Assembly (NCBI GenBank): GCA_014361015.1
Contig: JACIWJ010000002.1
Coordinates: 1-58,290 of the forward strand
Length of the DNA stretch: 58,290 nt
DNA from: Candidatus Bipolaricaulota bacterium
GTDB lineage: Bacteria > Bipolaricaulota > Bipolaricaulia > Bipolaricaulales > Bipolaricaulaceae
Direction: 5' to 3'
Shown here one piece after another: positions 7,664-17,366 of the stretch. A program made the position numbers and the translations under genes. The number at the start of each line of letters is the position of its first letter. Position 1 is the first letter of the stretch. The notes beneath the pieces were generated by a model. It made no database searches and was not told the DNA's origin. It saw nothing but the letters and a program-made list of their open reading frames with translations.

Positions 7664-8551
7664 CTACCCCCCGGGTGCGAGGAGGAACAGGGTGAGGGGA
7701 AGGGTTGCCACGGAGAGGACGGTGGACAGGAAGAGGACCGACGCCGCCAAATCCGGTCTCCGGTTGTACTGCGAGGCGAGCAGGAACGCGTTCACCGCGG
7801 TGGGGACGCTTCCCTCGACGATGAGGCTCCCCCGGAGGAGACCTTGGACTCGAAACGCGCTGGCGAGGACCCACGCCAGCGCCGCTCCCCCCACCAGCCG
7901 GAGGAGGGAGAGGGCGAGGGCCGGGCGGGCCACGCGTACCCCGCGGACCTGCGCGAGCTCGAGCCCAAGGAGGATGAGGAAGAGGGGGATTGCCCCTCCG
8001 GCGAGGAGCCCCGTCGCCCGCGCGACGAAGGCGGGCATCCCCACCCCGCGCACGAGGAACGCAGCCCCCACGGCGTAGAGCCACGGCACGCGCAGCAAGG
8101 TTCCCCAGATCCTCCTCCCCCCCTGCTCATCCCACGCCGCCACCGCCACCCCGAGGGTGGCGAGGAGGACAGTGTGGGCGGTCAGGAACACGATGCCTAC
8201 GTCCACTCCGCCCTGTCCGTAGGCGAACAGGAGGATGGGGAGCCCGAGGTTCCCGCAGTTCCCGAACGTGAGGACGAGCGACGCCACCGCCCGGCCTGCC
8301 CGATCAGAGCCGAACAGGATCCGTCCCACCCCAAGCGACAGGGCGAACATCGCCCCGAGGTGAGCGAGGGCAAACAGGACGACCGTCCCCGAGGCGGTGA
8401 GGTCCGCCGTGCGCAGGGACTCGAAGATGAGCGCCGGAGAGAGCACCCAGAACGCGACCTGGGCCAGCGGCCGCGCCGGGACTCGCCCCAGACGACCCAA
8501 GGCCCAGCCCACCCCAGCGAGAAGAAACGTGGGCAGGAGGATGGAGAACAT
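7664..8551 (-). CDS. AEC family transporter
   Basis: 295 residues, almost wholly hydrophobic, with about 8-10 predicted membrane helices. The N-terminus (MFSILLPTFLLAGVGWALGR) and the LSPALIFESL stretch are characteristic of the auxin efflux carrier (AEC)/malate permease family, which exports or imports small carboxylates or amino-acid-like anions. The substrate is not predictable. It is monocistronic, divergent from the THEP1 NTPase gene, with no clear Shine-Dalgarno upstream of ATG 8551. Confidence 0.85.
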   Translation of the reverse strand: MFSILLPTFLLAGVGWALGRLGRVPARPLAQVAFWVLSPALIFESLRTADLTASGTVVLFALAHLGAMFALSLGVGRILFGSDRAGRAVASLVLTFGNCGNLGLPILLFAYGQGGVDVGIVFLTAHTVLLATLGVAVAAWDEQGGRRIWGTLLRVPWLYAVGAAFLVRGVGMPAFVARATGLLAGGAIPLFLILLGLELAQVRGVRVARPALALSLLRLVGGAALAWVLASAFRVQGLLRGSLIVEGSVPTAVNAFLLASQYNRRPDLAASVLFLSTVLSVATLPLTLFLLAPGG

Positions 8552-8599
8552 GGGGGAACGGTACGCAGTAGCGAGGGCGACGTCACCCCTTCGGGGGGC

Positions 8600-8605
8600 T
8601 ACAAT
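8600..8605 (+). promoter_or_regulatory. Probable -10 box for the THEP1 gene
   Basis: TACAAT in the context GGCTACAATG. It overlaps the upstream in-frame ATG at 8604, so that ATG cannot be the start. Transcription from here would give only about a 10-base leader before ATG 8622. No clear -35 is seen. Confidence 0.4.
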
Positions 8606-8621
8606 GCCGGACGCTCACCCC

Positions 8622-9137
8622 ATGAAGATCGCGATCACGGGAGACCCCGGGTCCGGGAAATCCACCCTCGTCAGGCGGGTCGTGGAGCGTGCGCCCCTCT
8701 TCGCGGGGGGCATGGTCACCGCCGAGATCAGGAAGTGCGGCCGCCGCGTGGGGTTCTCCGTGTGTGACCTTTCCACAGGCGCGGAGGGGATCCTCGCCCA
8801 CCTCCATCTCGCCGCCGGGCCCTCGTTTGGACGGTACCGCCTCAACCTGCGCGATCTTGACGAGATCGGTGTCCGGGCGATCGAGCGGGCGATCGAGGAC
8901 GCCCAGCTGGTGGTGGTGGACGAGGTCGGGCCGATGGAGCTCCGCTCCCCGCGGTTCGTCCGCGCCGTGGAGCGGGCGCTCCAGGAGGCGCAACACCTCC
9001 TTCTCACCGTCCACCGCGCCTCGAACCATCCCCTCGCCTACACAATCCGCCACGGGGTGGATCACCTGTTCCGCCTCACCCACGCGGGCCGGGAGCAAGT
9101 GCTCGCCGAGGTCCTCCACCACCTGACGGCCGGCTAG
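8622..9137 (+). CDS. THEP1-type nucleoside-triphosphatase
   Basis: 171 residues. The Walker A loop GDPGSGKST starts at residue 7, and VVVDEVGPMEL is the Walker B segment; both are typical of the THEP1 family of thermophilic bacteria and archaea, which hydrolyse ATP, GTP and other NTPs in vitro and have no settled biological role. ATG 8622 gives the usual compact N-terminus MKIAITGDPGSGKS. The upstream ATG at 8604 overlaps the -10 box and is rejected. It ends convergent with the glycosyltransferase gene (4-base overlap). Confidence 0.9.
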   Translation: MKIAITGDPGSGKSTLVRRVVERAPLFAGGMVTAEIRKCGRRVGFSVCDLSTGAEGILAHLHLAAGPSFGRYRLNLRDLDEIGVRAIERAIEDAQLVVVDEVGPMELRSPRFVRAVERALQEAQHLLLTVHRASNHPLAYTIRHGVDHLFRLTHAGREQVLAEVLHHLTAG

Positions 9138-10270
9138 CCCGCGGGAGCGGGTAGACCGCACAGGGCCGCGATCTCGTCCGCGACGTCGAACGCGGCGTTG
9201 GGGAAGGCGATCGCGCGCGCCCGTTCCGCGCGGCGCGCGAGCTCGCCCGGCGTGGCCAGCCACCGGCGGAGGACGGCCACCGCCTCCGCCGGGGTGGAGG
9301 CAGCCTCCCCGGCACCGGCCCCCACCACGAACGGGATGTTCGGCCTCTCCTGGGCCATCCCCCCGATGAGGATCATCGGGAGCCCGGAGATGGCGGCCTC
9401 CCCGATCACCCCAGGCCCGGGCTTGCCCACGAACACGTCCGCCGCGCGCATCATCACCTCGAGGTTCGTGACGAACCCACAGATCCGCGCCGGGACGCGC
9501 CAAGGGTAGCGCCCCAGTCTCTCCACAAGGGCCTGATTGCGACCGGCGATGACAACAAGCTCGACCGGGAGCTCGGCCCGATCGATGGCCCGCGCCACCC
9601 GCTCGATGCCCCCCATCCCCTCCCCTCCCCCGATGAGGAGGACGATCGGGCGACTGGCCTCCCAGCCCAGCTCCTGTCGAGCTTGGGCCTTGTCCTTGTC
9701 GTAGAGGGCGAACTTGGGGTGGGCAGGATGGCCCACCACGCGCAGCCTATCTGGGCTCAGTCCCAACTGCCGCCCTCGCTCATAGGCGTTCTGGCACGGG
9801 ACAAGGCACCGATCCACGTCGGGGTGGTACCAACCGCTGTGGGGGTTCGCGAGATCCGTGACCACGGTGACGATGGGGAACTCCCGCGCCGCAGTCCGGC
9901 GCAGGGCCACCGCGAGCTCGCTGAACGCCGGGTGGAGGACAACGATCACGTCCCATACCCGGGACCTCCACGCCGCCCGCCGCACCCGAGGGACGGCGAG
10001 CCGCGGGAGCTGCCTTCGCCCGACCCGCGTGGCGATGAGGCGATCCGTCACGGTCACGAACAGGTTCCAGGATGGCTCATGGTAGCGGACCCACAACGGG
10101 TAGATCTCCGGAGCTCGGTTCCAGGGGAAGTACCCGCAGGCGCGGAACGCGTCGAAGTAGTCACAGGCGAACGCGCCCGGATAACGGAGGGCAAGGGCCG
10201 CTTCAATCGCCCGCCCTGCAGACCGATGGCCCCCCCCCGTGTCCGACATGAACAACCCAACCTGAATCAC
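9134..10270 (-). CDS. MGDG synthase-like glycosyltransferase (GT28 type)
   Basis: About 378 residues. The N-terminus has the MGDG-synthase signature FMSDTGGGHRSAGRAIEAAL, and the C-terminal half has the GT-B donor-site segment (VGKPGPGVIGEAAISGLPMIL). Relatives are processive diacylglycerol glycosyltransferases and MurG-like enzymes, so a glycolipid or cell-envelope role is likely. GTG 10270 is chosen because AGGGAGGGG lies just before it and because the promoter places transcription start near 10284, downstream of the longer GTG 10288. It is transcribed alone from its own promoter. Confidence 0.85.
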   Translation of the reverse strand: MIQVGLFMSDTGGGHRSAGRAIEAALALRYPGAFACDYFDAFRACGYFPWNRAPEIYPLWVRYHEPSWNLFVTVTDRLIATRVGRRQLPRLAVPRVRRAAWRSRVWDVIVVLHPAFSELAVALRRTAAREFPIVTVVTDLANPHSGWYHPDVDRCLVPCQNAYERGRQLGLSPDRLRVVGHPAHPKFALYDKDKAQARQELGWEASRPIVLLIGGGEGMGGIERVARAIDRAELPVELVVIAGRNQALVERLGRYPWRVPARICGFVTNLEVMMRAADVFVGKPGPGVIGEAAISGLPMILIGGMAQERPNIPFVVGAGAGEAASTPAEAVAVLRRWLATPGELARRAERARAIAFPNAAFDVADEIAALCGLPAPAG

Positions 10271-10290
10271 GACCCCTCCCTGGGTCACGA

Positions 10291-10320
10291 ACTATACGGG
10301 CCCCGTGCGACCCCGGTCAA
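10291..10320 (-). promoter_or_regulatory. Promoter of the MGDG-synthase-like gene
   Basis: -35 TTGACC (10320-10315), 18-base spacer, -10 TATAGT (10296-10291), one of the best matches in the window. The -35 box overlaps the TGA stop codon (10319-10317) of the acyltransferase gene upstream. Confidence 0.7.
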
Positions 10321-11066
10321 GCCCGCTCCCGCGGGGCGATCCACCGCGGGCCCGGCAGGGCATAGGCGTCACGGTAGAACTCCCCGAACACGCGTTCCAC
10401 CTGACGCATCATCCGGTCCACGTCCTCCCCTTCGGGCCGGGACGGATCGGGGAGGATCGGAGGGGCGAACCGCACCACCACCCCTCCCAGGCGGCGCGTC
10501 TCGCGCAGGATCCGCACAAACATGCGCCAGAGCGGATCCGCCTCCGCCCCCGGGCGGTAGACGTACGCGTTCCCGAGGAGCACAGGGACGATCGGGGCTC
10601 CGCTGCGATGGGCGAGCTTCGCCACCCCCGGATAGAGGCGCCCCGCCCAGTAGCGGTGCCCCTCGGGGAACACCATCACACTTCCCCCACCCGCGAGGTA
10701 GCGCGCGGCTGCGGCGAGGGTTCGTGCGTTGAGGGCACCCTTCTCCCACGGATCGAGGGCCACCCGGAACCGGAAGAACGCCTGGTAGAAGAAGCGGAGC
10801 CAGGGATGGCGCTCGTCGACGTGGAACAGGGCCCGCGCTCGCCATCGGCCGGAGTGACGGACGACGAACAGGGGATCGAACGAACCGACGTGGGTCACGC
10901 AGAAGAGACAGGGTCCACGCGGAGGACGGCCCACGGCCCGGGACGGCACGACGAGGGGGAGGAGAACCGCGGCGAGGAAGTACACGCACCACACCGCCTC
11001 GTAGGGCAAGGCACCGAGGAGGGCCCCGATGCGGCGGGCGAACCCGTTACCTCCTTCTTGGCTCAC
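10317..11066 (-). CDS. 1-acyl-glycerol-3-phosphate acyltransferase-like (PlsC family)
   Basis: About 249 residues. An N-terminal hydrophobic helix (YFLAAVLLPLVV) precedes a PlsC domain with a variant of the H-x4-D catalytic motif (THVGSFDP: His and Asp spaced as required) and the FPEGHR substrate-binding block. The enzyme would add an acyl chain in phospholipid or glycolipid synthesis at the membrane. The start is uncertain: GTG 11066 overlaps the GT2 gene by 20 bases, while a strong AAGGAGGT at the GT2 stop has no good start codon after it. Neighbours (GT2, MGDG-like GT) support an envelope-lipid role. Confidence 0.8.
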   Translation of the reverse strand: MSQEGGNGFARRIGALLGALPYEAVWCVYFLAAVLLPLVVPSRAVGRPPRGPCLFCVTHVGSFDPLFVVRHSGRWRARALFHVDERHPWLRFFYQAFFRFRVALDPWEKGALNARTLAAAARYLAGGGSVMVFPEGHRYWAGRLYPGVAKLAHRSGAPIVPVLLGNAYVYRPGAEADPLWRMFVRILRETRRLGGVVVRFAPPILPDPSRPEGEDVDRMMRQVERVFGEFYRDAYALPGPRWIAPRERA

Positions 11067-11790
11067 GGGACCCCGGAGGATCGGTCCAGTACCGCGGGCC
11101 GGGGATCCGGTCCCATCCCGTGGCCACGTCCAGCCAGTACCGGAACGCCACCAGCCCCCCTCGAACCAGGCCCAGGCGCGCGAACCGGCGGTTCGAGGTG
11201 TAGCAGGGGATCGTGGGGACGAACCGCACCCGCCCCACCCTCTCCAAGAGCCGCGCGAGGCGGAAATCGGGGGACGCCCGCTCCTCCAGGGGGGGGTACC
11301 CCCCAACGGCAAAATACGCTTCCCGGCGCATCCCCATGTTCGCCGCCCCACACAGGTGGACCCGACAGAGGAGGGATAGCCAGGCCAGTACGCAGTACCC
11401 CCCGGCCTCCAGGACGCGGCGGACGCGCCCGCTCTCCCGAAACCCCATCGGGCCGTACACGGCCACCGTTCCCTCCCGACGGAGCTCCCCCACCATCCGC
11501 TCCAACCACCGCGGGGGGTACACCGTGTCCGCGTCGGCACCGACAACGAACGCGCCGCGTGCCTCGCTGAACCCGCGGTGCATCGCCGGGAGCGCTCCCC
11601 GCTTGGGCTCGACAATCACCCGATCGGCAAACCGAGCAGCGATCTGGGGGCTGCGGTCCGTGCTCCCGTTGTCCACGACGAGGAGCTCAAAATCCCGCCA
11701 CGTTTGGGCGCGCAGCGAGCGGAGCGTCTCCTCGAGTGTCCCCTCCTCGTTCAGGACCGGGACCACGACCGTGACCTGCGGCGCGTCCAT
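11047..11790 (-). CDS. Glycosyltransferase family 2
   Basis: 247 residues. A GT-A fold with VVVPVLNEEGTLEETLRSL at the N-terminus, LLVVDNGSTDRS and the metal/nucleotide D-x-D (GADADTVYPP) near residue 85. A hydrophobic C-terminal part may dock to the membrane. It probably transfers a sugar to a lipid or polysaccharide. It begins 3 bases after leuS ends and is followed by the acyltransferase, so it is likely cotranscribed. Confidence 0.85.
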   Translation of the reverse strand: MDAPQVTVVVPVLNEEGTLEETLRSLRAQTWRDFELLVVDNGSTDRSPQIAARFADRVIVEPKRGALPAMHRGFSEARGAFVVGADADTVYPPRWLERMVGELRREGTVAVYGPMGFRESGRVRRVLEAGGYCVLAWLSLLCRVHLCGAANMGMRREAYFAVGGYPPLEERASPDFRLARLLERVGRVRFVPTIPCYTSNRRFARLGLVRGGLVAFRYWLDVATGWDRIPGPRYWTDPPGSREPRRR

Positions 11791-11793
11791 CCC

Positions 11794-14355
11794 CTACCGG
11801 ACGACGATGGACACGAGCTTCCCCGGGACGGCGATCACGCGGACGACCTCCTTCCCCTGGAGCCGTTCCTGGACCTCGCGTGCGGCGAGGGCTGCCTCCT
11901 GGAGGGCGTGCGGGTCGGAGGCAACGGGGACGGGCACGCACACGTGCGCCCGGACCCTGCCGTTGACCTGGACGGGGATCTCCACCTCCTCCCCCACAAC
12001 GGCCGCCGGATCGTAGGTCGGCCAGGGGGTGTCGAGGACCGGTTGCTTCTCTCCTAGCCGGTGCCAGAGCTCCTCGGCCAGAAACGGGGTGAACGGGGAG
12101 AGGACGAGGATGAGATCGCGAACGACCCGCCGCACGAGGCGGGGGTCGGCCTCTCCCGCCTCGACGTAGGCCCCGAGCTCGTTGGCGAGCTCCATGATCG
12201 CCGCGATGGCCGTGTTCAGGCCCAATCCCCCCTCGAACTCCTCGGTCACCTTCTTCACCGTCGCGTGGAGCTTCTGCCACAGGGCCCGCTCCGCCGAGCC
12301 GAACCCCGACGGGTCGGGGTCGCCGCGAACGTTGGCTACGCGGGGCACCTCTCCGACGACCAGGTTCCACACCCGGTTCAGAAACCGCCAGGCCCCACGG
12401 ATCCCGTCCTCCGACCACCCGATGTCCCGGTCCGGCGGGCCCATGAACAGGGTGTACAGCCGCTCCGTGTCCGCCCCGTACCGGGCGATGACGTCCGAAG
12501 GGTCCACCACGTTGCGCTTCGACTTCGACATCGCGAAGTAGTCCGTGGCCACCTCGGACCCACACTTCGTGCACCGCCTCCCCTCCACCTCGTGGGGGTA
12601 CAGCCAGCCATGCTCGGGACACCTGTAGGCGGTGTGGCAGACCATCCCCTGGGTGAAGAGGCGCTTGAACGGCTCCGTGAACCCGACGTACCCCAGGTCG
12701 TACAGGGCCTTGGTGATGAACCGGGAGTAGAGGAGGTGGAGGATCGCGTGCTCGACCCCCCCCACGTAGAGATCGACCGGGAGCCAGCGGTTCACATCCT
12801 CGGTCACGAACGGGACCCGCTCCTCGTGCGGGGACACGAACCGCAGGAAGTACCACGACGAGTCCACGAACGTGTCCATCGTATCCGTGTCCCGCCTCGC
12901 CCCATCCCCGCACCGCGGGCAGACCGTGTCCGCGTAGCCGGGGATATCCGCCAGCCCCATCTTCCCGATGAACGGGACGTCGGGGAGGAGGACGGGCAGC
13001 TCCTCCTCCGGGACGGGAACCACCCCGCAGCGATCGCAGTACACGATCGGGATCGGCGCCCCCCAGTACCGCTGACGGGAGATGAGCCAGTCTCGCAGCC
13101 GGTAGACGACCGCACGCCGGCCGATCCCTTGCTCCTCGAGGTAGGCGATCGTGCGCGCGATCGCCTCTTCCCCTGGGGTCCCCGTGAGCGGGCCGGAAGC
13201 GACCATCGTCCCCGGTTCCACCAACGCCTCGCTCAGCTCGTCCGGGTCGGGGATCGACCCGTCAGGGGCGGCGATCACGACCCGCACCGGAAGGCCGTGC
13301 GCGCGGGCGAACTGGAAATCGCGCTCGTCGTGGGCGGGCACCGCCATCACCGCCCCCGTACCGTAGGTCGGCATCACGTAGTCGGCGATCCAGATCGGGA
13401 TCGGCTCCCCCGTGACCGGGTTCAGAGCATGGCTCCCCAGGAACAGGCCCGTCTTCGGCCGCGCGGTCGAAGTGCGCTCCACCTCCGTGGCGCGGGCCGC
13501 TTCCTTCCGGTAGCGCTCCACCTCCGCGCACCGGTCGGGCGCGGTCAGCCCTTCCACGAGCGGGTGCTCCGGGGCCAGCACGAGGAACGTTGCTCCCCAC
13601 AGAGTGTCGGGCCGGGTGGTGAACACCTCGATCGGATCACCCCGCGCGGTGCGGAAGGTCACCGTCGCCCCCTCCGAGCGGCCGATCCAGTTCTCCTGCA
13701 TCTTCTTCACGTGCTCGGGCCACTCCAGACCCGCGAGGTCGGCGAGCAACCGGTCGGCGTAGGCCGTGATCCGGAAGAACCACTGGTCGAGGTCCCGCTG
13801 CTCGGGCGGGGTCCCGCAGCGTTCACACTCGCCTCCCACTACCTGCTCATTGGCGAGCACGGTCTGGCAGCTCGGGCAGTAGTTCACGGTCGCCCGTTTC
13901 TTGTAGGCCAGTCCGCTCTCGTAGAGCTTCAGGAAGAGCCACTGCGTCCAGCGGTAGTAGTCAGGGAGGCAGGTCGTGACCTCCCGGTCCCAGTCGTACT
14001 CGATCCCCCAGGCCCGGAACTGGTTCTTGGCGTAGGCGATGTTGTCGAACGTCCACTGGCGAGGGTGGATCCCCCGCTCGATCGCCGCGTTCTCGGCCGG
14101 GAGGCCGAACGCGTCCCACCCCATCGGGTTCAGGACGTCGTAGCCGCGCATCCGGAGGAAGCGCACGATCGCATCCCCAATGATGTAGTTCCGACCGTGG
14201 CCGACGTGGAGGTAGCCCGACGGGTAAGGGAACATGTTCAGGTAGTAGAACTTGTTCGTGGGGCGCGCGGTGTCGACGCGGAAGTACCCCTTCTCCCGCC
14301 AGAAACCGCGCCATCGATCCTCGATGGCCTTCGGGTCGTAAGGTTCGCTCCTCAC
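11794..14355 (-). CDS. leuS: Leucyl-tRNA synthetase
   Basis: 853 residues, normal for the bacterial enzyme. HIGH motif [10 protein letters not shown] is near residue 45 and KMSKS motif AMSKSKRN near residue 610. The editing (CP1) domain is present ([14 protein letters not shown]), with zinc-type CxxC pairs (YCPSC, CERCG). The true start is GTG 14355 (V-R-S-E-P-Y-D), overlapping the phosphohexomutase stop as GTGA; the open frame further upstream is antiparallel noise of that gene. Confidence 0.97.
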   Translation of the reverse strand: MRSEPYDPKAIEDRWRGFWREKGYFRVDTARPTNKFYYLNMFPYPSGYLHVGHGRNYIIGDAIVRFLRMRGYDVLNPMGWDAFGLPAENAAIERGIHPRQWTFDNIAYAKNQFRAWGIEYDWDREVTTCLPDYYRWTQWLFLKLYESGLAYKKRATVNYCPSCQTVLANEQVVGGECERCGTPPEQRDLDQWFFRITAYADRLLADLAGLEWPEHVKKMQENWIGRSEGATVTFRTARGDPIEVFTTRPDTLWGATFLVLAPEHPLVEGLTAPDRCAEVERYRKEAARATEVERTSTARPKTGLFLGSHALNPVTGEPIPIWIADYVMPTYGTGAVMAVPAHDERDFQFARAHGLPVRVVIAAPDGSIPDPDELSEALVEPGTMVASGPLTGTPGEEAIARTIAYLEEQGIGRRAVVYRLRDWLISRQRYWGAPIPIVYCDRCGVVPVPEEELPVLLPDVPFIGKMGLADIPGYADTVCPRCGDGARRDTDTMDTFVDSSWYFLRFVSPHEERVPFVTEDVNRWLPVDLYVGGVEHAILHLLYSRFITKALYDLGYVGFTEPFKRLFTQGMVCHTAYRCPEHGWLYPHEVEGRRCTKCGSEVATDYFAMSKSKRNVVDPSDVIARYGADTERLYTLFMGPPDRDIGWSEDGIRGAWRFLNRVWNLVVGEVPRVANVRGDPDPSGFGSAERALWQKLHATVKKVTEEFEGGLGLNTAIAAIMELANELGAYVEAGEADPRLVRRVVRDLILVLSPFTPFLAEELWHRLGEKQPVLDTPWPTYDPAAVVGEEVEIPVQVNGRVRAHVCVPVPVASDPHALQEAALAAREVQERLQGKEVVRVIAVPGKLVSIVVR

Positions 14356-15812
14356 AGCAGTCCTCCCCGCGCCAGCCGTTCCGCCTCGTCGAGCACGGTT
14401 CGGACACACTCCGGGGAATCCATCTCGCAGTACAGACGGAGAATCGGCTCGGTGCCCGAGGCGCGAAACAGGACCCAGCCTCGATCGAGGCGCAGCTTGA
14501 GCCCATCCAGGGTTTCCACCTTCGCCACCCGCTGGTCGGCCAACCGCTCCGGGGGCGCCTTCTCCAACCGCGCCATGACCTCGAGACGCTCGGGAAGCGC
14601 CAGGTCGCGCCGCGCGTAGTGGTGAGGGCCAACCAGGGAGAACAGCTCGGCGACCAGCGCCCCGATCGGCTTCCCCGTGGCTGCCACGAGCTCGAGGAGG
14701 TAGAGGTTCGACAGGACCCCGTCGCGCTCTGGGATGTGCCAGCCGTACCCGTAGCCGCCGGACTCCTCGGCGGCGAACGCCGCCCTCCCCGTCACGAGGT
14801 CCTCCACCGCCCACTTGAACCCGATCCGGATCTCCCGCCACGGAACGCCCGCCAGGTCGGCGAGCTTGCCGATCATATCCGTGAGGGCGAACGACTTCAG
14901 GACCGGTCCGGACAGGTCTCGGTGCCGCACGAGATGCCACAGGATGAGGGACGCCGTGCGGTGGGTGTCCAGGAACGTGCCCCCTTCGTCCATCCCCGCG
15001 GCCCGGTCGCCATCGCCGTCGGTGATCAGGCCGACCACGATCCGCCCCCGCGCCCGCGCCTTGAGGGACCGGATTACCGCCTTCAGGGGGACGACCGTCT
15101 CCGGGAGAGGTTCGGGTTTGCGGCCCCCGAAGAGGGGATCCACGGTCGAGCGCACCTCGAGGTGAGGGATGCGCACCGCCCGCAGGAGCTCGGCCAGGTA
15201 CCCTTGGGCCGAGCCGTACATCGCGTCCACGACGACGTACAGCGGGGCGCGGCCCAGCCCGCGCAGGTCCACCGCCGCCCGCAGCCGGGCGAGGTACTCC
15301 TCCTTGATCTCCCTCGTCTCCAGCGGAGGATCTCCGACCGCGGGGGCGCAGGGAGGGAGGTGCGACTCGATCAAGGCCGTGATCTCGGGCGTCGCCGACC
15401 CCCCGTACTCGGGCTTGAACTTGACCCCGTTCCACCGGGGCGGGTTGTGGGAGGCGGTGATCATCGCCCCTCCCGCCAGTTGCCACTCCACGATCGCCGC
15501 CGACAGGGCGGGGGTGGGGACGGGAGTGGCGGTGACCGTCACCGGGATCCCACGCTCGGCCACGACCCTTCCCAGATGACGGGCGAACTCCGCGGACGAG
15601 AACCGCGTGTCGTAGCCGATGATCAGCCCCGCCGCTGCCGGACGGCAAGGCACGCCCCACGCCTGATAGGGGGGGAGATCCCGTCGCTCCGGAGCGTGGA
15701 GGAGCGCGGCGATCGCCGCCCCCACCCGGGCCACGTTGGCGTACGTGAAGTCGTCGGCGATCACGCCGCGCCAGCCATCCGTTCCAAACTTGATCCTATC
15801 GCTTGCCACCAC
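14352..15812 (-). CDS. Phosphoglucomutase/phosphomannomutase family protein
   Basis: 486 residues. Four-domain alpha-D-phosphohexomutase: TASHNP phosphoserine loop (near residue 120), metal-binding DGDGDR (near 265), sugar-specificity loop EESGGYGYG (near 350) and phosphate-binding RASGTEP near the C-terminus. It interconverts hexose 1- and 6-phosphates to feed nucleotide-sugar synthesis; glucose, mannose or glucosamine cannot be told apart, though the GEMS-like specificity loop of glucosamine mutase is absent. It starts at GTG GTG 15812. The small gene upstream overlaps by 17 bases. Confidence 0.9.
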   Translation of the reverse strand: MVASDRIKFGTDGWRGVIADDFTYANVARVGAAIAALLHAPERRDLPPYQAWGVPCRPAAAGLIIGYDTRFSSAEFARHLGRVVAERGIPVTVTATPVPTPALSAAIVEWQLAGGAMITASHNPPRWNGVKFKPEYGGSATPEITALIESHLPPCAPAVGDPPLETREIKEEYLARLRAAVDLRGLGRAPLYVVVDAMYGSAQGYLAELLRAVRIPHLEVRSTVDPLFGGRKPEPLPETVVPLKAVIRSLKARARGRIVVGLITDGDGDRAAGMDEGGTFLDTHRTASLILWHLVRHRDLSGPVLKSFALTDMIGKLADLAGVPWREIRIGFKWAVEDLVTGRAAFAAEESGGYGYGWHIPERDGVLSNLYLLELVAATGKPIGALVAELFSLVGPHHYARRDLALPERLEVMARLEKAPPERLADQRVAKVETLDGLKLRLDRGWVLFRASGTEPILRLYCEMDSPECVRTVLDEAERLARGGLL

Positions 15813-16053
15813 GTCGGTCCTTCTGCGGTGGACGCGCGAGGTCCACCCGCACGATGTGGGGGGGTATCTCGATCCCGTCCGTCTGAAGGAGGTCGGCGAT
15901 CAGCTCCATGGGGAGGGCGGTCTCGATCCACAGGTCACGGAGCGACACGATCCCATTGCGCACCGGAACGCGCTGCAGCGCCCGCTCGATCGCCCGCCGA
16001 TACCCATCCATCATTCGGGACAGGTCCTGCTCCAGCGTCTCCATACCCCCCAC
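15796..16053 (-). CDS. Small protein, possibly winged-helix-like
   Basis: About 82-85 residues. No family is recognised. A charged helical N-terminus (METLEQDLSRMMDGYRRAIE) is followed by a segment (VSLRDLW..ALPMELIADLL..IEIPP) with the rhythm of a winged-helix or DeoR-like unit. The start may be GTG 16053 or ATG 16044. It lies between DUF4139 (stop at 16054) and the phosphohexomutase (17-base overlap), which supports it being translated. Confidence 0.6.
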   Translation of the reverse strand: MGGMETLEQDLSRMMDGYRRAIERALQRVPVRNGIVSLRDLWIETALPMELIADLLQTDGIEIPPHIVRVDLARPPQKDRRGGKR

Positions 16054-17289
16054 TCAGTACCGCCACTCCACGGTGTAGCGGACCTCCGCCTCCCCCAACC
16101 CGGGCACCGTGACCCGGAACAGGACCCGTTGGGCATCGAGACGCTCGTAGGGGAGGGTGGAGTCGGTGATCGTCCACGTCCCGGGGAGGGTCTCCACCAC
16201 TTCGACCTCGACCGGCGCCTCCTTGGCGGAGCGGAGGGTGATTCGGTACGCGTCCCGATACAGGTTCTCCGTGAGCCGCTGCCGGGATTCCTGGACCCGC
16301 TCCCCGGTCAGGTCGAACGCGGCCCCCACGGCGAGATCGAGTTCGCAGCCGACCGGTGTATGGCCGATAGACGCCGCCCCCACGAAGAGCTCGCCACCTT
16401 CATCGTAGAACCGAACCTCCCCCGCGGGAAGGGGAGCGAGGGCGTTCGTGAACCGGACCCGCACCTCGACGGTCCCGCCCGCGAATCGGTACGCACGGGC
16501 GTAGGGGAGGGTCCCAGACAAGAGGGGAGCCAACGCAACCCCCTGCGTGAGGTCGAGGCGCTCCGGGAGCGCGTAGCGGTGGTACTCGAACCCCGCGGCG
16601 ACGTCGAACTCGGGGGCGAGGGCGAGGGTGCGTACCCCAAGACCGTCGGGTGCCGCCGCCGTCGGACGGTACACTTCGCCTGCGACGAGGGAGACCTCGG
16701 CCCCCACGAAATCGACGCCGGTCCGGTTCTCCAACGTCGCCACCCCGCGGAGGACGAGCTCGTCCTCTCCCAGGGATGCGGTGTAGGCCGCGCGCCACGC
16801 GAGGCCCTCGGCGAGGTAGCGCAGGCCGATCGCCGCCCGCCCCGGCTCCGCCGCGCGGTAGCGGATGGCGAGGGCAAGGCCCGGCACACCCGTGGCTTCC
16901 CCGGGGGCGACGATCCGATCGTAGGCAGGCAGGAACACGAGGCCGTCCGCGGTGCTCAGGACAAGTGCCGGCACCGTGGCGAGGAGGCGGCCGACAACGC
17001 GCTCCCCATGGGCGAACACCGTGACAGAACTCCCCACAAGGCTCTCCACCGTGGGGAGGTCGGCCCACTGGGGGTCGATCCGTGTCGCGGTCAAACCCTC
17101 GACCACCAGGCTGTCGACGAGCATCGTCACGGGGAAGTCCCTCAGGAGGAGATCTCCTTCCGGAGCGAGGAGGACGGACCTCGTCTCGGCGATGAACCCG
17201 AATCCACCCGAGTAGATTGTGACCACGGGCGCCGCGGCGCCGGCCGCAGCCACCACGCCTCCCACGGCCAGGGCAACCATCCTGAGCAT
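16054..17289 (-). CDS. DUF4139-type secreted beta protein
   Basis: About 411 residues. A signal peptide (VALAVGGVVAAAGAAAP) leads to a beta-rich exported protein. The segment LRYLAEGLAWRAAYTASL followed by LRGVATLENRTGVDFVGAEVSLVAGEV matches the DUF4139 family (YLAxxLxWxAxY; N-x-TGxD), which is periplasmic or surface exposed with no agreed function. ATG 17289 is preferred because AGGCAGGTG lies about 7 bases upstream and the promoter excludes ATG 17313. It is the first gene of the unit running to the acyltransferase. Confidence 0.75.
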   Translation of the reverse strand: MLRMVALAVGGVVAAAGAAAPVVTIYSGGFGFIAETRSVLLAPEGDLLLRDFPVTMLVDSLVVEGLTATRIDPQWADLPTVESLVGSSVTVFAHGERVVGRLLATVPALVLSTADGLVFLPAYDRIVAPGEATGVPGLALAIRYRAAEPGRAAIGLRYLAEGLAWRAAYTASLGEDELVLRGVATLENRTGVDFVGAEVSLVAGEVYRPTAAAPDGLGVRTLALAPEFDVAAGFEYHRYALPERLDLTQGVALAPLLSGTLPYARAYRFAGGTVEVRVRFTNALAPLPAGEVRFYDEGGELFVGAASIGHTPVGCELDLAVGAAFDLTGERVQESRQRLTENLYRDAYRITLRSAKEAPVEVEVVETLPGTWTITDSTLPYERLDAQRVLFRVTVPGLGEAEVRYTVEWRY

Positions 17290-17311
17290 GTGCATCACCT
17301 GCCTCGCTGTC

Positions 17312-17339
17312 ATCTTACCCCGCGGGGGGAAGGGCGCAA
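17312..17339 (-). promoter_or_regulatory. Promoter of the DUF4139 operon
   Basis: -35 TTGCGC (17339-17334), 16-base spacer, -10 TAAGAT (17317-17312). Transcription would start near 17305, leaving a leader of about 15 bases with a Shine-Dalgarno before ATG 17289. Confidence 0.5.
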
Positions 17340-17366
17340 CGGGCCAGATTCTCGGAGCACGGGGGG

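Noticed and set aside
8604-8606. ATG 8604 as the THEP1 start
   Set aside because: It overlaps the presumed -10 box TACAAT, and ATG 8622 gives the family N-terminus.
14356-15660. N-terminal extension of the leuS frame to about 1288 residues
   Set aside because: The extra part is another frame of the phosphohexomutase gene; LeuS similarity begins at GTG 14355.
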